A stretch of 64,000 nucleotides of DNA from Aquilaria yunnanensis (taxonomy: Eukaryota; Streptophyta; Magnoliopsida; Malvales; Thymelaeaceae): NCBI GenBank assembly GCA_039654915.1, contig CM077599.1, positions 71,392,001 through 71,456,000 of the forward strand, given 5' to 3'. This document shows positions 43,661 through 56,284 of this stretch, in pieces. The position numbers and the translations under genes were made by a program. The notes below the pieces were generated by a model that made no database searches, was not told where the DNA came from, and saw only the letters and a list, made by a program, of their open reading frames with translations. Numbering within the stretch: the stretch's first letter is position 1; each line of letters starts with the position of its first letter.

Positions 43661-43945
43661 ATGGCAGCTACCGGTTTGGCAGCGACGACGCGAAGCGAGG
43701 TACTATGGCTGTACCGCTCTCTGCTCCGCGTGGCGCGCCGTTTCTCCGACTACAACATCCGGGAGTACACCAAGCGGCGTGCGGCCGACGCGTTCCGCTT
43801 CAACATGGAGTTAGCGGACCCTTCGAAGATTGCCGTTGCTTTCTCCGACGGGAAGGAGCAGCTCGAGGTCGCCAAGCGGCAGGCCGTTGTGTACTCGCTC
43901 TATGCTCCCAAGGTGAAGAGCGTCATGGACCTCAAATCGGCTTGA
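43661..43945 (+). CDS. ISD11: LYR-motif protein ISD11 (LYRM4)
   Basis: An intact single-exon ORF of 94 residues. The LYR motif is at residues 17-19 (LYRSLLR), followed by NIREYTKRR and a basic helix, then KRQAVVYSLYAPKVKSVMDL, which matches plant ISD11/LYRM4. In mitochondria ISD11 binds and stabilises the cysteine desulfurase NFS1, with acyl carrier protein held in the LYR bundle, for Fe-S cluster synthesis. The length matches the family (about 90 residues). The start at 43661 is the first ATG after a GC-rich leader. The gene is far more GC-rich than its surroundings. A poly(A) signal follows at 44131. No defects seen. Confidence 0.93.
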   Translation: MAATGLAATTRSEVLWLYRSLLRVARRFSDYNIREYTKRRAADAFRFNMELADPSKIAVAFSDGKEQLEVAKRQAVVYSLYAPKVKSVMDLKSA

Positions 43946-44130
43946 TTCTTGCTGGGCTCACCGCCAGCTAGGTTGTATTTTTTAGTTCCTTTCTCCTGTT
44001 GTTAAGTTTTTTTTCCTGGTAATGATTGTTTCGGTTTAATTTCGAAGTACAGAAGATGGATTCTGGTGAGATTTTTGGATGTATAACTGAAACAGCTTCT
44101 ATACTAGCCCTTCGCTGAACTTTACTTATT

Positions 44131-44136
44131 AATAAA
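44131..44136 (+). terminator. Poly(A) signal of ISD11
   Basis: AATAAA, 186 bases after the ISD11 stop codon, a typical 3' UTR distance in plants. Confidence 0.5.
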
Positions 44137-44882
44137 GGCTTTCTTATGGTCGAATTTGTACTGTTTTTGTTGGGTATAATCCAGTATCCGTGCTATGATT
44201 TTTTCCCTCTATAAGGAAAGTGGTTTTGCAATTTCGGCTATTGATGATGAATTTATTATTCACTTGTAAGAGGTTGCGTGAAGAAGGACATGCTACATAA
44301 AACTTTGCCACTTTGCTTTTGCATGAACTCATAGGTTTAATTATCTTTAATCAGTTAATTGACGCAATGAGCTTTATGCCACCGACTAAGGTGGTTATTG
44401 AAGCTCAATTTGATGTTAAGGCTCTCTGACTTCACGCTGGAGCTGGACCTTGAGTTGAATATAGCTCAGGATGCATTCTCTTTATGATTTTCAGTTTCAA
44501 GAGCCAAGTGTGGTTCTTTGGATAGGTGGAATTCATTTCATTGCTTGTAAGTTCTCAGGCAGCCTGCCTGTGATTTTTGCGGTGGATGTATAAGATCAGA
44601 TTTCAAACCATAAGTTCTGTGTTAATTGATTTGGATGTCCCTTCTGTTTTCCTTGGAAGATTTTAGTGGGGATTTCTTATAAGAAGGCACGAGTGTTAGA
44701 TATAATCTCTATTGGCACATTAGATAAAAGCTCAACAGGAGTTAGTTGGTGTTGGCTACTTTGAATATCTATCAAAATTCAGCAAATTGATCTATTGAAA
44801 CTTAAAGGTTTATAGTTAGGGGAATTCCCTGGAGCTACTGAATGAGCATGCCTTCATCATTCAAGACACATGATTCATTTAA

Positions 44883-44935
44883 CGAACCCCAAGTGATTTG
44901 GGATTGAGGCTCAATTGATTGATTGATATTTTTGG
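44883..44935 (+). repeat. SINE-like 3' tail
   Basis: CCCCAAGTGATTTGGGATTG, then AGGCTCAATTGATTGATTGA: a small hairpin followed by TTGA repeats, as at the 3' ends of TS-type plant SINEs. No Pol III boxes were found upstream, so it may be 5'-truncated. A related GTAGTTGGGATTAAAGCTGT lies at about 46078. Confidence 0.35.
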
Positions 44936-46479
44936 GATTTTCAAGTTTTATATATAGTATATGTAACTGTTCTCAAAGATTAGGTTCAAGATAGTGATAG
45001 CACTTGGGATATAGTTGAGTTCTGTCCTCTTACATGCTCTTGTACCATGTGAAAATTTAGGGAATTTTTCTAAGAAACATGGCTTAGTTCTGTTTCTTAT
45101 ATGATCTCTTAACTTGTTTGAACTTCCCCTACTTTGCTCCATCTTCTTCCACTTGGCACTTGTCATTCTTAACATCCTGTTTGTCAATTAAATGTATGTG
45201 ACTGAGCTCACAACCAGATAACTATTGGCATGTTTGTCAAGTTCATACAAATGTACTGTAGACAAAATCTAATGTGGCTTTGAAATCTGGAACATTTTAC
45301 AGGCTAGCATCTACTTAGGTGATAGGACAGTATGCCAATTCTAGGGTAACAGTGTGTTAGAGGCATCTTTGTGTGCTTTTCCTCTGATCATGTCGGCATC
45401 AAATGAAAACTTCTAGTAATTGAAGTTGTATGTGTTTGGTTCTTAGCATATGTTCCTCTCAATATTAGTTGTTGCATGGACTTTAGGCTCTAACCTGTAG
45501 TTGATTCATTGGGGCTTTATCCTTTCATTTTCCTAGGAACATGTTCTTATCATTATGGAGAAATACTGACTGTATGATCTACGGAACTACTGCTCTGAGA
45601 AGTGCAAAATGAGCTAATTAACACTCTCAACAAGGTATATTAACACCTTTGTTTTTGCCATTGTGTTATTCAGCCCCTATTTGAAGGCTGGTGAGTTCTT
45701 TCTCAGCTTGTAATTAAGCTGCAATTTCACAGCCTTTTCTCTTTTCAACAGCATCTCAATTATATGTGCTGCCTCATGGTTTTGTACTTGCTACTTATTT
45801 CCTCATTGACTGGTTGGTTTGGCAACTTAAGTTATGTCATCTGCTGCTTCAAAGATTGGAATAAATGTGATATAAATCATTTCTACATGCCTGCTTTGTG
45901 CAGGCCTTTGATGGCTTTCTCATGTTCAGCAGGCATAGATGTGTTATGGAAGATGGGTTAGAGTAGACTTAAACTTGGGTAGAAATAATTCAAATATTTT
46001 TCTTATAAAGCCGATATATGGAGGAACTTGCCTTCAACTGAACAAAATGGAACAGCATTTGTGTAGCTGATCTCGAGTAGTTGGGATTAAAGCTGTGTTT
46101 ATTCGTTTATTCTAGCAAATTATTGAACATTGAGGTAGAGAATTATGATGTCATAGTCATTGCATCCGTGGTTATCTACAGGGATTCTACCTGACCTGTA
46201 AGGGAAAGGTTAAAGACCCTTTGCAAATACTAATAGGTCACTTTGAGGTTCTGAACACGGCTGCTAAAATATGTTACTGTTAGCAGGACAAACAACTTCC
46301 ATTGCAGGTCATGTTTGCGGGAGGTTTCTTGTTGTTGAAGGTTTTTGACTTTTGCTTACCCAGCTTGGCCAACAAAAATCTTACTGAGCATTGTGGAGGA
46401 TTGGAGTTCCTGAGTTGGAAGTGATCCATACTTGGGTGTCGCGTTTATCAGGTTAAACCAAGTAAAGAGAAGTCTTTTA

Positions 46480-46665
46480 CCCCCTTTATCCCATAATATT
46501 TGTGTCTTTCATTTTTTTTGTCATTTGTTTAATATATGTACATATATATTATTCCAAATTTACCATTGTCATTATGTGAAGTTTATATGCTCCTTTTTTG
46601 TAATTAGGCTATTTAGTGAAGGCTAATGTTGGGGAAATATACTTGACATTATGAGATGGAGGGAG
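46480..46665. mobile_element. Stowaway-like MITE
   Basis: 186 bp between TA dinucleotides (46478-46479 and 46666-46667). The left end CCCCCTTTATCCCATAAT pairs imperfectly with the reversed right end CTCCCTCCATCTCATAAT. Non-coding. Confidence 0.88.
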
Positions 46666-47645
46666 TACAGATCTGATTTAATCGCCTGCTTCATGACCTG
46701 GAGGTTCAAGTGATGCAGCAATTTTCTCAGGCTCCTTAATTTGCAATATCTATTCCATTTTGTTATGAACAGCCTTAAAAACTCATGCCTAACCTTTTCT
46801 GTCATAAACAGTTTTTAATTAGGCCGTTAAGGGTTGTTCACAAATCACATAGAACCTTGGGAATGATCGTTTTTGTTGTGAATAGAATAACACTAATTAT
46901 CACCGTTTGGAACCGATCTTTAGAGGTGCAGTAGCCTTGGGAAATAACAGAGGGAAAGACGCTCAACCGAGTCGGTATTTAGCAATTGTGTTGATAACCA
47001 GTGTAAGAGTTTCGGATAATCTATAAATGGTGGCCACATCTCTTAGCCATTAGATGGTTGTTCTTTTTTCCCAATTTCTAATACTAATCGTTAATACTTA
47101 CTGTTAAGTGTGATTTAAGACGTTTCCTTAACCAACTTCTTAGCTTGCTAGCAGAGCAAGTTAGAACAGATTCATTTCCTGGCTTCCATTGGCGTCTGTC
47201 TCCTAAATCTCGTCATTTTTTCATGTGTCCAAGGGTTTACCCTCAAAACACTTCAGGGACAAGCAGCACTATGTTGACAGACTCCAAGCATCTTATTAGA
47301 TTTGCAACCGAGTTAATCATTTCAATGTCCGTGTCAGTGTATTTATACGCAAGGGTTAGAGAGCCAAGGTAAAAGATTCAATATTTAGATCGTCAGAAGT
47401 CACACAGTAGCAAAAAGAGTTGCTCAATAATAGATGCAGCTGGAAGTAAGTACATGTCTTAACATAAAATTGCTCTACAACAACAAGAGGCAAAACATGA
47501 TCGACCTAAAACAATCTGAAACCTTCAAACACAACACATGCACAGAAGCAATGGGGAACGAATAATAACAGTTAAAAGGGGTGCTACTGCCGCAACGCCA
47601 CTGTACCAGCAATCAAATTGGGAACTTATCTGCCATGAAGCATGA

Positions 47646-49066
47646 TTACTTTCGCAGTAAGTAATTGACACGTTGGTTTGCCCCTTTGACACGGATGTTC
47701 AGCTCATCCACGTCATACTGGAAATAATCGAGACCTTTGTTCTGCCTGCAAGATTTTGCATGCATCACAATGTGAGAATGTTAGTGTTCAGATGATGAAA
47801 AGCACAAGCATGGGGGGATGCCGAGGAATTGGAGTTTCAAATTGAATCAAACACACACCTTTCGATTTCAGAGCCCATGTCAACAGCCATATTCTTCAGC
47901 TCTCCTACAAGATCACTCAAGTCGTTAAGGGCATCATCTTGCTTTGCCTTTTCAACCTGTCCAATCACAACCAAAGTAAGCAAATGGAATTTGGAATACT
48001 AATTACATTGAAACAGGTCTGTTAAAACTTAAAATGTTCCCAGCAGACCAGCATTTTAACCACCTTTTGTACAATTATCATTAGAAGGAGAAGACTTTAT
48101 GATTGATTCATCTTGGTACAACAAAAGGTACCTCGACTTTTTCAAATGCATTTGTTGGTTCAGACAGTGGTGTACGAGTTCTAGACTGCCCCTTTGGTAC
48201 AGGATTCAAACCCAGCTTCTCCCTCTGCTCCAAGTGGCTACCCTTTCTTCTGGGGGAGTCATCTGTATGCACAAGAAATTACTATGAACACAACACTCAG
48301 TGAAAAAAGCAATATATGGTAATAACATTGTTTTTTCCCTTCTCTTTCCATCTATTCCTTTTGAAGGAGAGAGTAAACATCGAACCTCTTGTCATAACAG
48401 GGCCAACAATCTTGTGGGTCTTTTTCGGCTTCCAAGTCCTAGAGAACATGCCTCCAAGACTTCCCAAAAGCTTCTCACCCTGAAATTAATACCAAGTGCT
48501 CTTTCATTCACAAGAATCTGACCATAAACCGAGAGTAGACAACCAGAAGGAGCCAAAGGGCATACCCGGCTAAGATCATGCTCAATGCCAGCGGCCATGT
48601 CATGGGTTCTCGTGATTTGCTCACCCTGCTGATGCAATGTGACCAAAGTTTTGGTTGCTTCCCCTCTAATTTCTTCAGCAATCTTCAAACAGCCGTTTAC
48701 AGTCTTTGTGGTCTCCTCTGCCTTGTGCACAGCATAGTTCTCCAGTTCTTCCACTGATTGGTTTTCAAGGCCCCCCGAGTCTCTGAAGTCATTCTTATAT
48801 TTGTTGCGTGATGCATAGCTTAGTGACTGCGTAGAAACAGAATTCACTTTTCCTGATCTATCGTAGTCATCGTCAAAAGGATTGGTGCCCAAGTCTGGAG
48901 GAGGCAAGGTCTTTTCATCAGAAGTAGTTGTTGGAGCTTTACGGGTTTCCTCAATCTTAGGCTCATCATCTGAATCAAAAGGGTTCGAACGCGGAGGAGA
49001 AACATTTCCAGGGACAACTGAACTATGTTTAAACACCTTGAGGGGAGATTTCTTTAAACCCAACAT
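47646..49066 (-). CDS. SNAP33: SNAP33-type Qb+Qc t-SNARE, five coding exons
   Basis: Coding exons on the minus strand: 49066-48566, 48479-48386, 48262-48132, 47956-47859 and 47745-47646. All introns have GT-AG ends and phases agree, giving 307 residues (Arabidopsis SNAP33 has 300). Two Asn-Pro-Phe motifs lie in the acidic N-terminal part (first at residues 28-30). The Qb SNARE helix runs from about FRDSGGLENQSVEELE to beyond IEHDLSR, with GEQITRTH inside it. The linker carries GEKLLGSLGGMFS. The Qc helix is in the last two exons (LVGELKNMAVDMGSEIE to the C-terminal LLRK). The protein pairs with syntaxins and VAMPs at the plasma membrane and cell plate in secretion, cytokinesis and defence. 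No defects seen. Confidence 0.95.
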
Positions 49067-49753
49067 GCTTCCAGTGACTAAAACTGGAGCTCTCGATCAG
49101 GCAGTTGATTGCAAAACTCAGGTGTTATTAAATCTGAAACCATTCAACGTCAACAAGTTAGATTCTGAAGAGAAATACACCAAAGAGCAGAATTCAACAA
49201 AAGAGACCATCAGAATTCCACAAACAAAAGATTCTAGCTAAGACAAATGCAAATGAATCGAGGGAGAAAAAACAACCAATGACCCAGATATCAATCATGG
49301 ATAACAAACTTAACCAGTGAAACAACATGAAAAGCAAAATGATTAATGACTACGACCGAAAGATAAAAGCAGAAAATAAAAAGGAAAATAATGGAACCGA
49401 GCATCCAAGATTTGGAAACAAGATCAGCCAGTAACTATGCACAATCAGCAAGAAAACTGAATAAAAAAAAAAATCTTTCAACAACATCCAGTACTACCCA
49501 AATCGAGGGTCGTCATTCTCCGGAAAACCCATCGATCAAAGGAAATTTAAGACCAGCTGAAGAATACTTCAAACTTTCTTATTAACCAAAGTTAAAAAGA
49601 AACGGAAAGGAACCCAAGCATCAAATACCAACCCATAAGCCCAAAGTGCTTTTGCAGACAAGAAAGGAACCGGGATCAGTTAGGAGAATCTAAAATGCGA
49701 TACTTCAGGCAACGAAGAAATCGAAAGCAATCGATAGAAGATTTTCTGGGTAC

Positions 49754-49900
49754 CTGAAAAAATGGAGGAAGAATCGGGAGAGGGAAGACCAAGCAAGCAA
49801 GAAGTCGAGACGAAGGAAGAGGGGTGGGCGTTGAGGGGAATTTTGAATTTTCAGTTTTGGTGGATTTGGAAGAAGAGAGAGAGAGCGAGGGAGTTGGTCT
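49754..49900 (-). other. Probable 5' UTR exon of SNAP33
   Basis: A minus-strand donor TTTCAG/GTACCCAG at 49754/49753 and an acceptor-like GTTTCAG/ATTTAA just upstream of 49133 suggest a leader intron of about 620 bases. The upstream limit is not visible; 49900 is a guess. Leader introns are common in plant SNARE genes. Confidence 0.45.
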
Positions 49901-52090
49901 TTTAGGCCTGTTTTTAAAGAAGAGCACCCATACGCGTTGGATTCAACTTAGTCGCGAGCGGAAACTTCTTTTTAGAAGAAATCACAAATAAGCCACTTCT
50001 GTTTATAGTTTGGCTCGGATCGGTAACTAATGTTTTACCATTGAGCCAAAGAAACCACCAATGTTATAAAAATGGGCTGAAGGTGCCACTTTTAGATCAT
50101 GCTCATGTGGAGAGAGATTCAGACAAGAACCAGAAACAACAAGGTGAAGAAGGAAGCTCCATCTTATGTTCATTTGATGTGTACCGAAGATTCAGTTCAT
50201 TCCCTGAGGTTTAAACATACTATTATTCGAGGTTGTGATCTGCACACAACAAATCACAACAAATGATGAGTAAAAGACATTGATTCTCATAATGCATGGC
50301 AAACCCAAACACATGATTTGCCTTGTTTTGCATCAAATATGTTTGGTTTCTTTGATTCCTTTGCTCTTATATGGCTCCTAAAACTTTCACAAAGTAGCAT
50401 GAGCATAGCTACATGAATCAGATTTCCAATTTTTAAATACTTAATTAAACATTTTCATGATATATTCAACTCTCATTTATGAAAATTTCAGTTTAAATTT
50501 CACCTCGAGGCTTGGAATTAGACTATTTCCAACTTCCAAGTATTTCAATAACAATTCTATGCTTCGAATAACGTCTTAAGCACAGTTGCCCTATGTCCTT
50601 CCTCATGTGGAAACTTTTGATTGGCCTCAAACCTAAATGTCAGGGAGGGATATTTTAGAAATTTAACGATTTAGTGATCAACTTGACCTGTTTCACATAC
50701 TTGGTGCTATATTTGGCCCAACGTTAAATCAATATCAATTTTTTTGGCCAATAAAAAAGATCAGTGGCCAACCTGAGCAAAACCTTAAAATTCTAGTAGT
50801 CTATTCATAAGTTTGCCCAGAAACATGCTAGAATTTGGAGAGAGGGAAAGCGTAAAAATCTCTCCTCTGATCTTTATTGACCTTCTCAAAGTAGTTTTTC
50901 TTCTTGGTGTAAATAATATATTGTACTAGAAGAAATGGTCCAAAACTTTATGAATAACTTTCTTTCGCTTTTAACGACGTTACTTGGCTTCAAGTATAAA
51001 TTTATTTTGGAAAAAGAAATTCCTCAGGTGGGAGGAAAGGGGACTCTTTACTTATGTCTCTAAACCACTTGATTTAAAAAATTATAACTCTTTACCTATG
51101 TCTCTAAACCACTTGATTGAAAAAATTATCTCATTTTAAATTTTTAGTTAAATCTAGTTTTTTATGAGTGTGATATCCGGAGTTTCTAATAGCTGATCCT
51201 ATCTGTCAATAAATAAGTAGGATGTAGATGAAAAAATTATACCCATCATAAGTTTTATTATTTTTCCTTTTCAAATTTTCTTTTATAAAGGTTTGACTGC
51301 CAATGGTGGATTTAGAATTTTCACGAAGTGGGGTCTGTATACATATATAACTATTAAATTTTATCATTAAATAATGAAGCTTATAAATTCGCATGTACAA
51401 TAATGTAATGATGAAAAATATTTTTTAGAAGAAAATTTGAAAAATGCTCTAATTTAACATTTTTTTATCATTAATTAAATGATTAAAAAATTATATAAAC
51501 TATGAAAAAAATGTGCGAGATATTTGTATTGTATATAATGTAAGAGACAAAAACCGCCTTTTAGCCCCTATATATATTTTCCACTTAGTTTATTAACTTT
51601 ATCTTGCTTCACAAATTTTTTTTTTTGAATTAGAAAAAACAGTCCTATCAAAAAACAAAAAAAAAGGAAAGAAAAAAAAAGAAGTGGAAAAAAAGTTCAA
51701 GGCCTAGATAAGGAAATGTGTGAAAGTTAAAGGGCAAATATATGATTTTTTCCATTATTCTAATTGCTAGCTAAATGAAAGATTGACTTATTTTTTATCA
51801 TTCATGAGGTAAGAGGGACATATTATTGTCTTGTAATAGATATTATAAAAACTATGGGAGTTCATTAAAAAATTTAAAAGGGTTTAAATTATTTAATTAT
51901 ATATCTCTTATTAACATTTTTCTAAGAAAAGGGGGTCCATGAACCCCTATATTTTAAGCATGCATTCACCCCTGTTGATTGCATAGCTTGTGTTAAAAAT
52001 GTGGAAAACATTATTTTTTAAATCTTAGAAAACTTATGTATTAAAATGAAAAATATCTAAAATAACGTTTTCTATTTTATAACCTGAGTT
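49901..52090. other. Spacer upstream of SNAP33, no gene seen
   Basis: It includes the SNAP33 promoter region. 49980-50100 and about 50650-50820 have vaguely inverted similarity (GGTTTTGCTCAGGTTGGCCA reversed against TATAGTTTGGCTCGGATCGG), possibly an old long-TIR element. About 51290-51970 begins AATGGTGGATTTAGAATTTT and ends near GGTCCATGAACCCC, a further likely transposon relic. Neither is firm. Confidence 0.4.
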
Positions 52091-52109
52091 TTTCAAAATT
52101 TGGAAAATG

Positions 52110-53030
52110 CTTCAATACCAAATTTTCCATCGAAAAGTATTAAAAATAAAAAAATTACTATCAAATTTTTAAAAGTACCAAATTTAATACTGAATTTTAC
52201 TTTTAAGACCAAATTTACCATCATCGTTACTTTTTCCGTCAAATCACAAGAAAAATAACAATTTTGGTCCTTCAGTTTTTTTACTATTGTCCTAACTTTG
52301 CATATCTAACAATTATGTTATCCTCTTCAACAAGTCCAATACCAAGTTCAATTCTGACTGTGACTAGCCTGTTTTTTTTGAAAACCTCCCTACAATCATT
52401 AATCGCACTGTAAGCTTCATTCATTTCCAAAGCTTGTTTTTTTATAAGCTCGAATCTTAACAGTTTTGATCTTACTTCTACTAATGAATGCCTAATCATA
52501 GAGCAGTCAATCTTGGTTAAAACAACCAAAGGCTTAACCTTTAGAATCTTACCAACTTTTTCTTCATCTTTGCTCAATCTCAACAACATCAATTAGAAAT
52601 TATGAGGGAAAACATACACAATTCCAGTTTGTAGCAGTAATCTATAGTTCCAATTTATGTTGTACCTTGGGGAAAAGAATGAGATGGTAGCATTTAGGAA
52701 GGTGCTTTGTGAGGGTATGGTGGCTGGTTGGCATTGCTAGCAGAGGTGGTCTTTTATCTCTTGAAGAATATGGCACAATCATTAGATAAGCAAAATTAGG
52801 GTACTGGTAGAAGAAACATAAAAAATCAAGAACTAGAAATATTATTTTCACATTCAATTTGACAGTCTCTTAATGTATAATGATAAATTTGGTATTTTTT
52901 GTAAGCATAATAGTAAATTTGGTCTCAAAGGTAAAATTCAAACCGTTTAATATGAGATTTGGTACTTTTGAAAGTTAGATGGCAAATTTGGTCCCATTGA
53001 TACTTTTCGATGGTAAATTTAATATTTAAG
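52110..53030. mobile_element. Long-TIR element 1 with internal ORF-like DNA
   Basis: The left (CAAATTTTCCATCGAAAAGT...) and reversed right (TTAAATTTACCATCGAAAAG...) ends are inverted copies for roughly 200 bases, sharing ACCAAATTT and AAAAATAACAATTT-type blocks. Inside, 52592-52284 (minus) is a 102-codon open stretch (KPLVVLTKIDCSMIRHSL...) that I do not recognise. It has the form of a Mutator-like non-autonomous element. The limits are approximate. Confidence 0.55.
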
Positions 53031-53384
53031 CCTTTGGAAAACATTGTTTGCCACATACTTAAAATATGTCATATACTCAAACTTTTAAAAAAAATTGAAA
53101 AAAATTTCCACAACTAAACAACACATTAACATGCGAGCAGAGTACAACATTACCCTACCCATTTCCTCTCCCATTAACATCTGAATGTTTTCAAAAAGCA
53201 AAATGGCTGCAAAAAGTGGGTTACAAATTTCTTATTAATACAAACCATGTTGTGTTTTATCCCAAGTTTTAGAGACAGATATCTGTAAATTTGTTCTTCA
53301 TTTTAAAGATTCCGTTCAAGTTAATGCAAAATGCCTGTTATAATTGATTTCTAGTGTGGTCAATAATTCTACGATTAAGTACCA

Positions 53385-54300
53385 AATTACCACTGAAAAG
53401 TATTAAAATGAGTAAATTTGCACTAAAGCTTTAACTTTTAAGTGTACCAAATCGCATACTGAACCTTTTTTTCTAGTACAAAATTACCATCCACTTTACA
53501 AAAATGGGTAAATTTACCAATCTTCTATTAAGTGACCATAAAATTAAAGGAAAAAGTAACAATTTCAGTCCTTGGTTCTTCATATATCTTCCATCAACAT
53601 CCTAACTTTGCTTATCTAATAATTATGTCATCTTCTTCACCATTTGCTCGCGCAAGGTGTCATACTGCTCTGAGCCACCATAAAAATCCCCATTGTGGAA
53701 TTCCCAACCCCTTGGGAAGATGGGAAGATGAACATCTTCCCATCAATGAAACTGAAGAGTTCTGTGCCTTGGGACATGGCTTGCTCGGGTAGCAATTGAA
53801 AGCGTCCAAGAAGATGTTGAGCCTATTTAGGAAAGTGATATCTTCACCAGACATCACCAATTCAAGGAATTTGACGTGCTTGCTCTTGTGTTGAGATCAT
53901 AAATTTTGGGCTACATGGAAGGGTTTTGCTCATGAGAGATTTAGGAATGGAAGGAGTAGTAGAACTTCCACGGTCTATAATGATCGGTAAGTACTCGCAC
54001 CATTACGGATTGGAAAGGGTCTAATGATGAAGACAATGACATGATCATCAGAAGGCAAAGTTAGGACACTAGTGGAAGAAATGCAAAGAACCAACGACCA
54101 AAATTGTTATTTTTCCTTTTTATTTGACAATCACTTAACCGATGAGTAATAAATTTGCCCATGTTTGCAACATCAGTGGTATGAGATTTGATACACTTAA
54201 TGCATTGGTGGAAAATTTGCTCCTTTTGATACTTTCCAGTGATAAATTTGAAAAGCCTGATATGAGATTTGAAACACTTTCCAATGATAAATTTGGTACT
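53385..54300. mobile_element. Long-TIR element 2, related to element 1
   Basis: The left end (ACCAAATTACCACTGAAAAG) and reversed right end show the same architecture as element 1. The subterminal CATCCTAACTTTGC and CTAATAATTATGTCATC blocks are shared with it. The centre (53640-53900) is different and GC-richer. It holds a 66-codon minus-strand ORF (MSGEDITFLNRLNIFLDAFN...) of unknown origin, possibly captured DNA. Confidence 0.55.
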
Positions 54301-54449
54301 TAGTCTATAATTTTGCTACAAAAAAGGAAGATAAAAAAATAGAGGAAAATACCATAATAATACACTTTGCCATCATCTTCATTGTAAAAAAAAAAAAGTT
54401 CTCTCATTCCTTTTTTGCCTTTTCTTTTCTTCTTAATAAGTTTATATGA

Positions 54450-54720
54450 CATAAAAAATTTTATAAAATCATATCTCATCCGTTTCTCAAAAGTTGGTCA
54501 TTTTACCTTTTTGATTAAATTTTGACTTAAATATATTTATATTAATTTATATTATAAAAAATTCTTAAAAATTATATTTATAAACTATTGTCTTTAAGAT
54601 ATCATTTTTATATAAAAAGTTTATATTTTCTATAAGAAATTTTGAAAGAAATAAAATCATGAATTAAATATTGTGAATAGTAAAAAAAACACAAGCTTTG
54701 TAAGATAGATGAAAAAGTAA
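54450..54720. mobile_element. Degenerate Stowaway-like MITE
   Basis: CTCATCCGTTTCTCAAAAGT at the left and, reversed, TACTTTTTCATCTATCTTAC at the right, with an AT-rich interior containing AGAAATTTTGAAAGAAATAA. A similar interior recurs at about 58980-59140. The ends are too diverged for exact limits. Confidence 0.45.
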
Positions 54721-55099
54721 TATTTTCTATCAGTTCTAATGAAGGACGTTTTTAAGAAAGTTGGGATGAAATTCAAACACTGAGGTTGGGAACCAAAACA
54801 GGGAGGAAGTAAAGGTTGGGGACTTTGTGGGTATTAAGACTAACCCAACAAGCTTGCTTAGCAGCAAAGAGAAGTCATTACATAAAAATATTAAACTGAA
54901 GATAAATTAAATCATTTTCAGATTTTGTGGGGCGTTAAAGGCACGACATCAGTAGGTTCAACGTTTTGAACTAGAATTTGATACTCAGACTTTAGTGTTA
55001 GAATTTAAGTCTTTTTGCATTTTTTTTATTTTACTTTGAAGTCATCCTTGACAGTTGACAAGGCTCGTTCTTAAGTAATTTATTTTCTTCATATTTATT

Positions 55100-55270
55100 T
55101 TCTTTTATTTGACACTCTATTAATGGTGTTGCTCATGTTCTAGCTCAGAAGGATCTCTCTAATCTTGATAAATCTTTTTGGGGCGATTTGCCACCCTCTT
55201 GGTTATGTAATGCTCTTTCAAGTTATAAATAATATGGTTGTTTGATATTTTTTTTAAAAAAAAAAAAATT
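55100..55270 (+). pseudogene. 5'-truncated LINE tail
   Basis: The plus strand reads NGVAHVLAQKDLSNLDKSFW, then GDLPPSWLCNAL and a stop. This is the C-terminus of the RNase H domain of plant LINEs. An A-rich run (55252-55268) follows shortly after, as expected for the LINE 3' end. Only the last ~170 bases of the element are present. Confidence 0.75.
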
Positions 55271-55617
55271 CTTTTTCAGGTATACAATAAAGTAACTATC
55301 TCGAGATAATTATTACCCAAAAGTAGCATAGATCAAAATTTTCATTCTCTAGAAGTTCAAAAATTAATAGACAAATTCATATATTCGCATGTATCATGTG
55401 AGCTTAGATTGCTATTTCAAATAAATATGAAAGCACAAGTTTAGAAGTTTCTTAATAAACGATTCTTCGTAGAAGTTCAAATCAAATTGTGATAGAAATA
55501 TTGAGTGATAGAAACAGAAGCAATTCAACTTGCCAGTTGGCTCACATACCTTTCTTGTTAATTAGTTAGGATTTTGTGAAAGTTGACATTCTCATCCTTT
55601 TTTTTAACTCAGAAACT

Positions 55618-55956
55618 TTACAATATAAAGGTTATATAACACAATTTACCATATACTCTACTCCAATCCACTAACTCCCAAGGATATAATCTCTTGTACA
55701 AGCCAGACCCAAACGTTTGCCGATCACATAAAATTCCGGAATTCATGCCAATTGAGTTAAGACCCAATTGAGCACAAATTCTTATTCTTGAAAGAAAGTC
55801 AACGCTGTCGATTGACCGTGACCAGGTCATCATTTTAGGGCCGGGAATCGATCCTTCTATACCCACTAATGTAACACGTAGTTTTTCTTGTTTTTCTTTT
55901 TTCAATAATATAACATTAGGATCCTTCTGCGTGGCCTTACTATAGCAGTTTTCCAC
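55618..55956 (-). other. 112-codon ORF, possibly SINE-derived
   Basis: An open frame with an unusually even composition (VGIEGSIPGP, GLNSIGMNSG, YPWELVDWSRVYG). The DNA includes GGATCGATTCCCGG on the minus strand (about 55860-55840), which resembles a Pol III B box. I do not recognise a protein family. It may be a transposon or SINE that happens to be open. No function is assigned. Confidence 0.25.
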
Positions 55957-56284
55957 AATGAAATCTCAAATTTGAGGTTTTTTTTTTCCTAGAGCTCCTT
56001 CATATCTGATCACTATCATTGTACATTAAATATTGTATGGCCGACACCAGAGTTCGGACCCCGTCTATGGGAGAATTTCTCTCAATGCATACTTCTCTAT
56101 TCACAAGACTTGAATCAGATACCTCATAATTGAGATATAAATCAACTATATCATATCCTAATTTTGGAACCTAAATCAACTACAGGTGTCGGAGGGTAGA
56201 ACCTTACAACTGGTTGAAAATCATGCTGAATAAAATTGATTCCCTTCTCCTTCTTGTTAGCCGCAAGTATACCCATTTTTTTTC

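Larger units (their letters stand above)
44137..47645. other. Spacer between ISD11 and SNAP33
   Basis: About 3.5 kb without a recognisable gene. It contains a SINE-tail-like motif (44883) and a Stowaway MITE (46480), listed separately. The last bases before 47646 are probably 3' UTR of the SNARE gene. Confidence 0.5.

Noticed and set aside
48882..49241. 119-codon plus-strand ORF at the SNAP33 start
   Set aside because: It is antisense to the first coding exon and leader of SNAP33.
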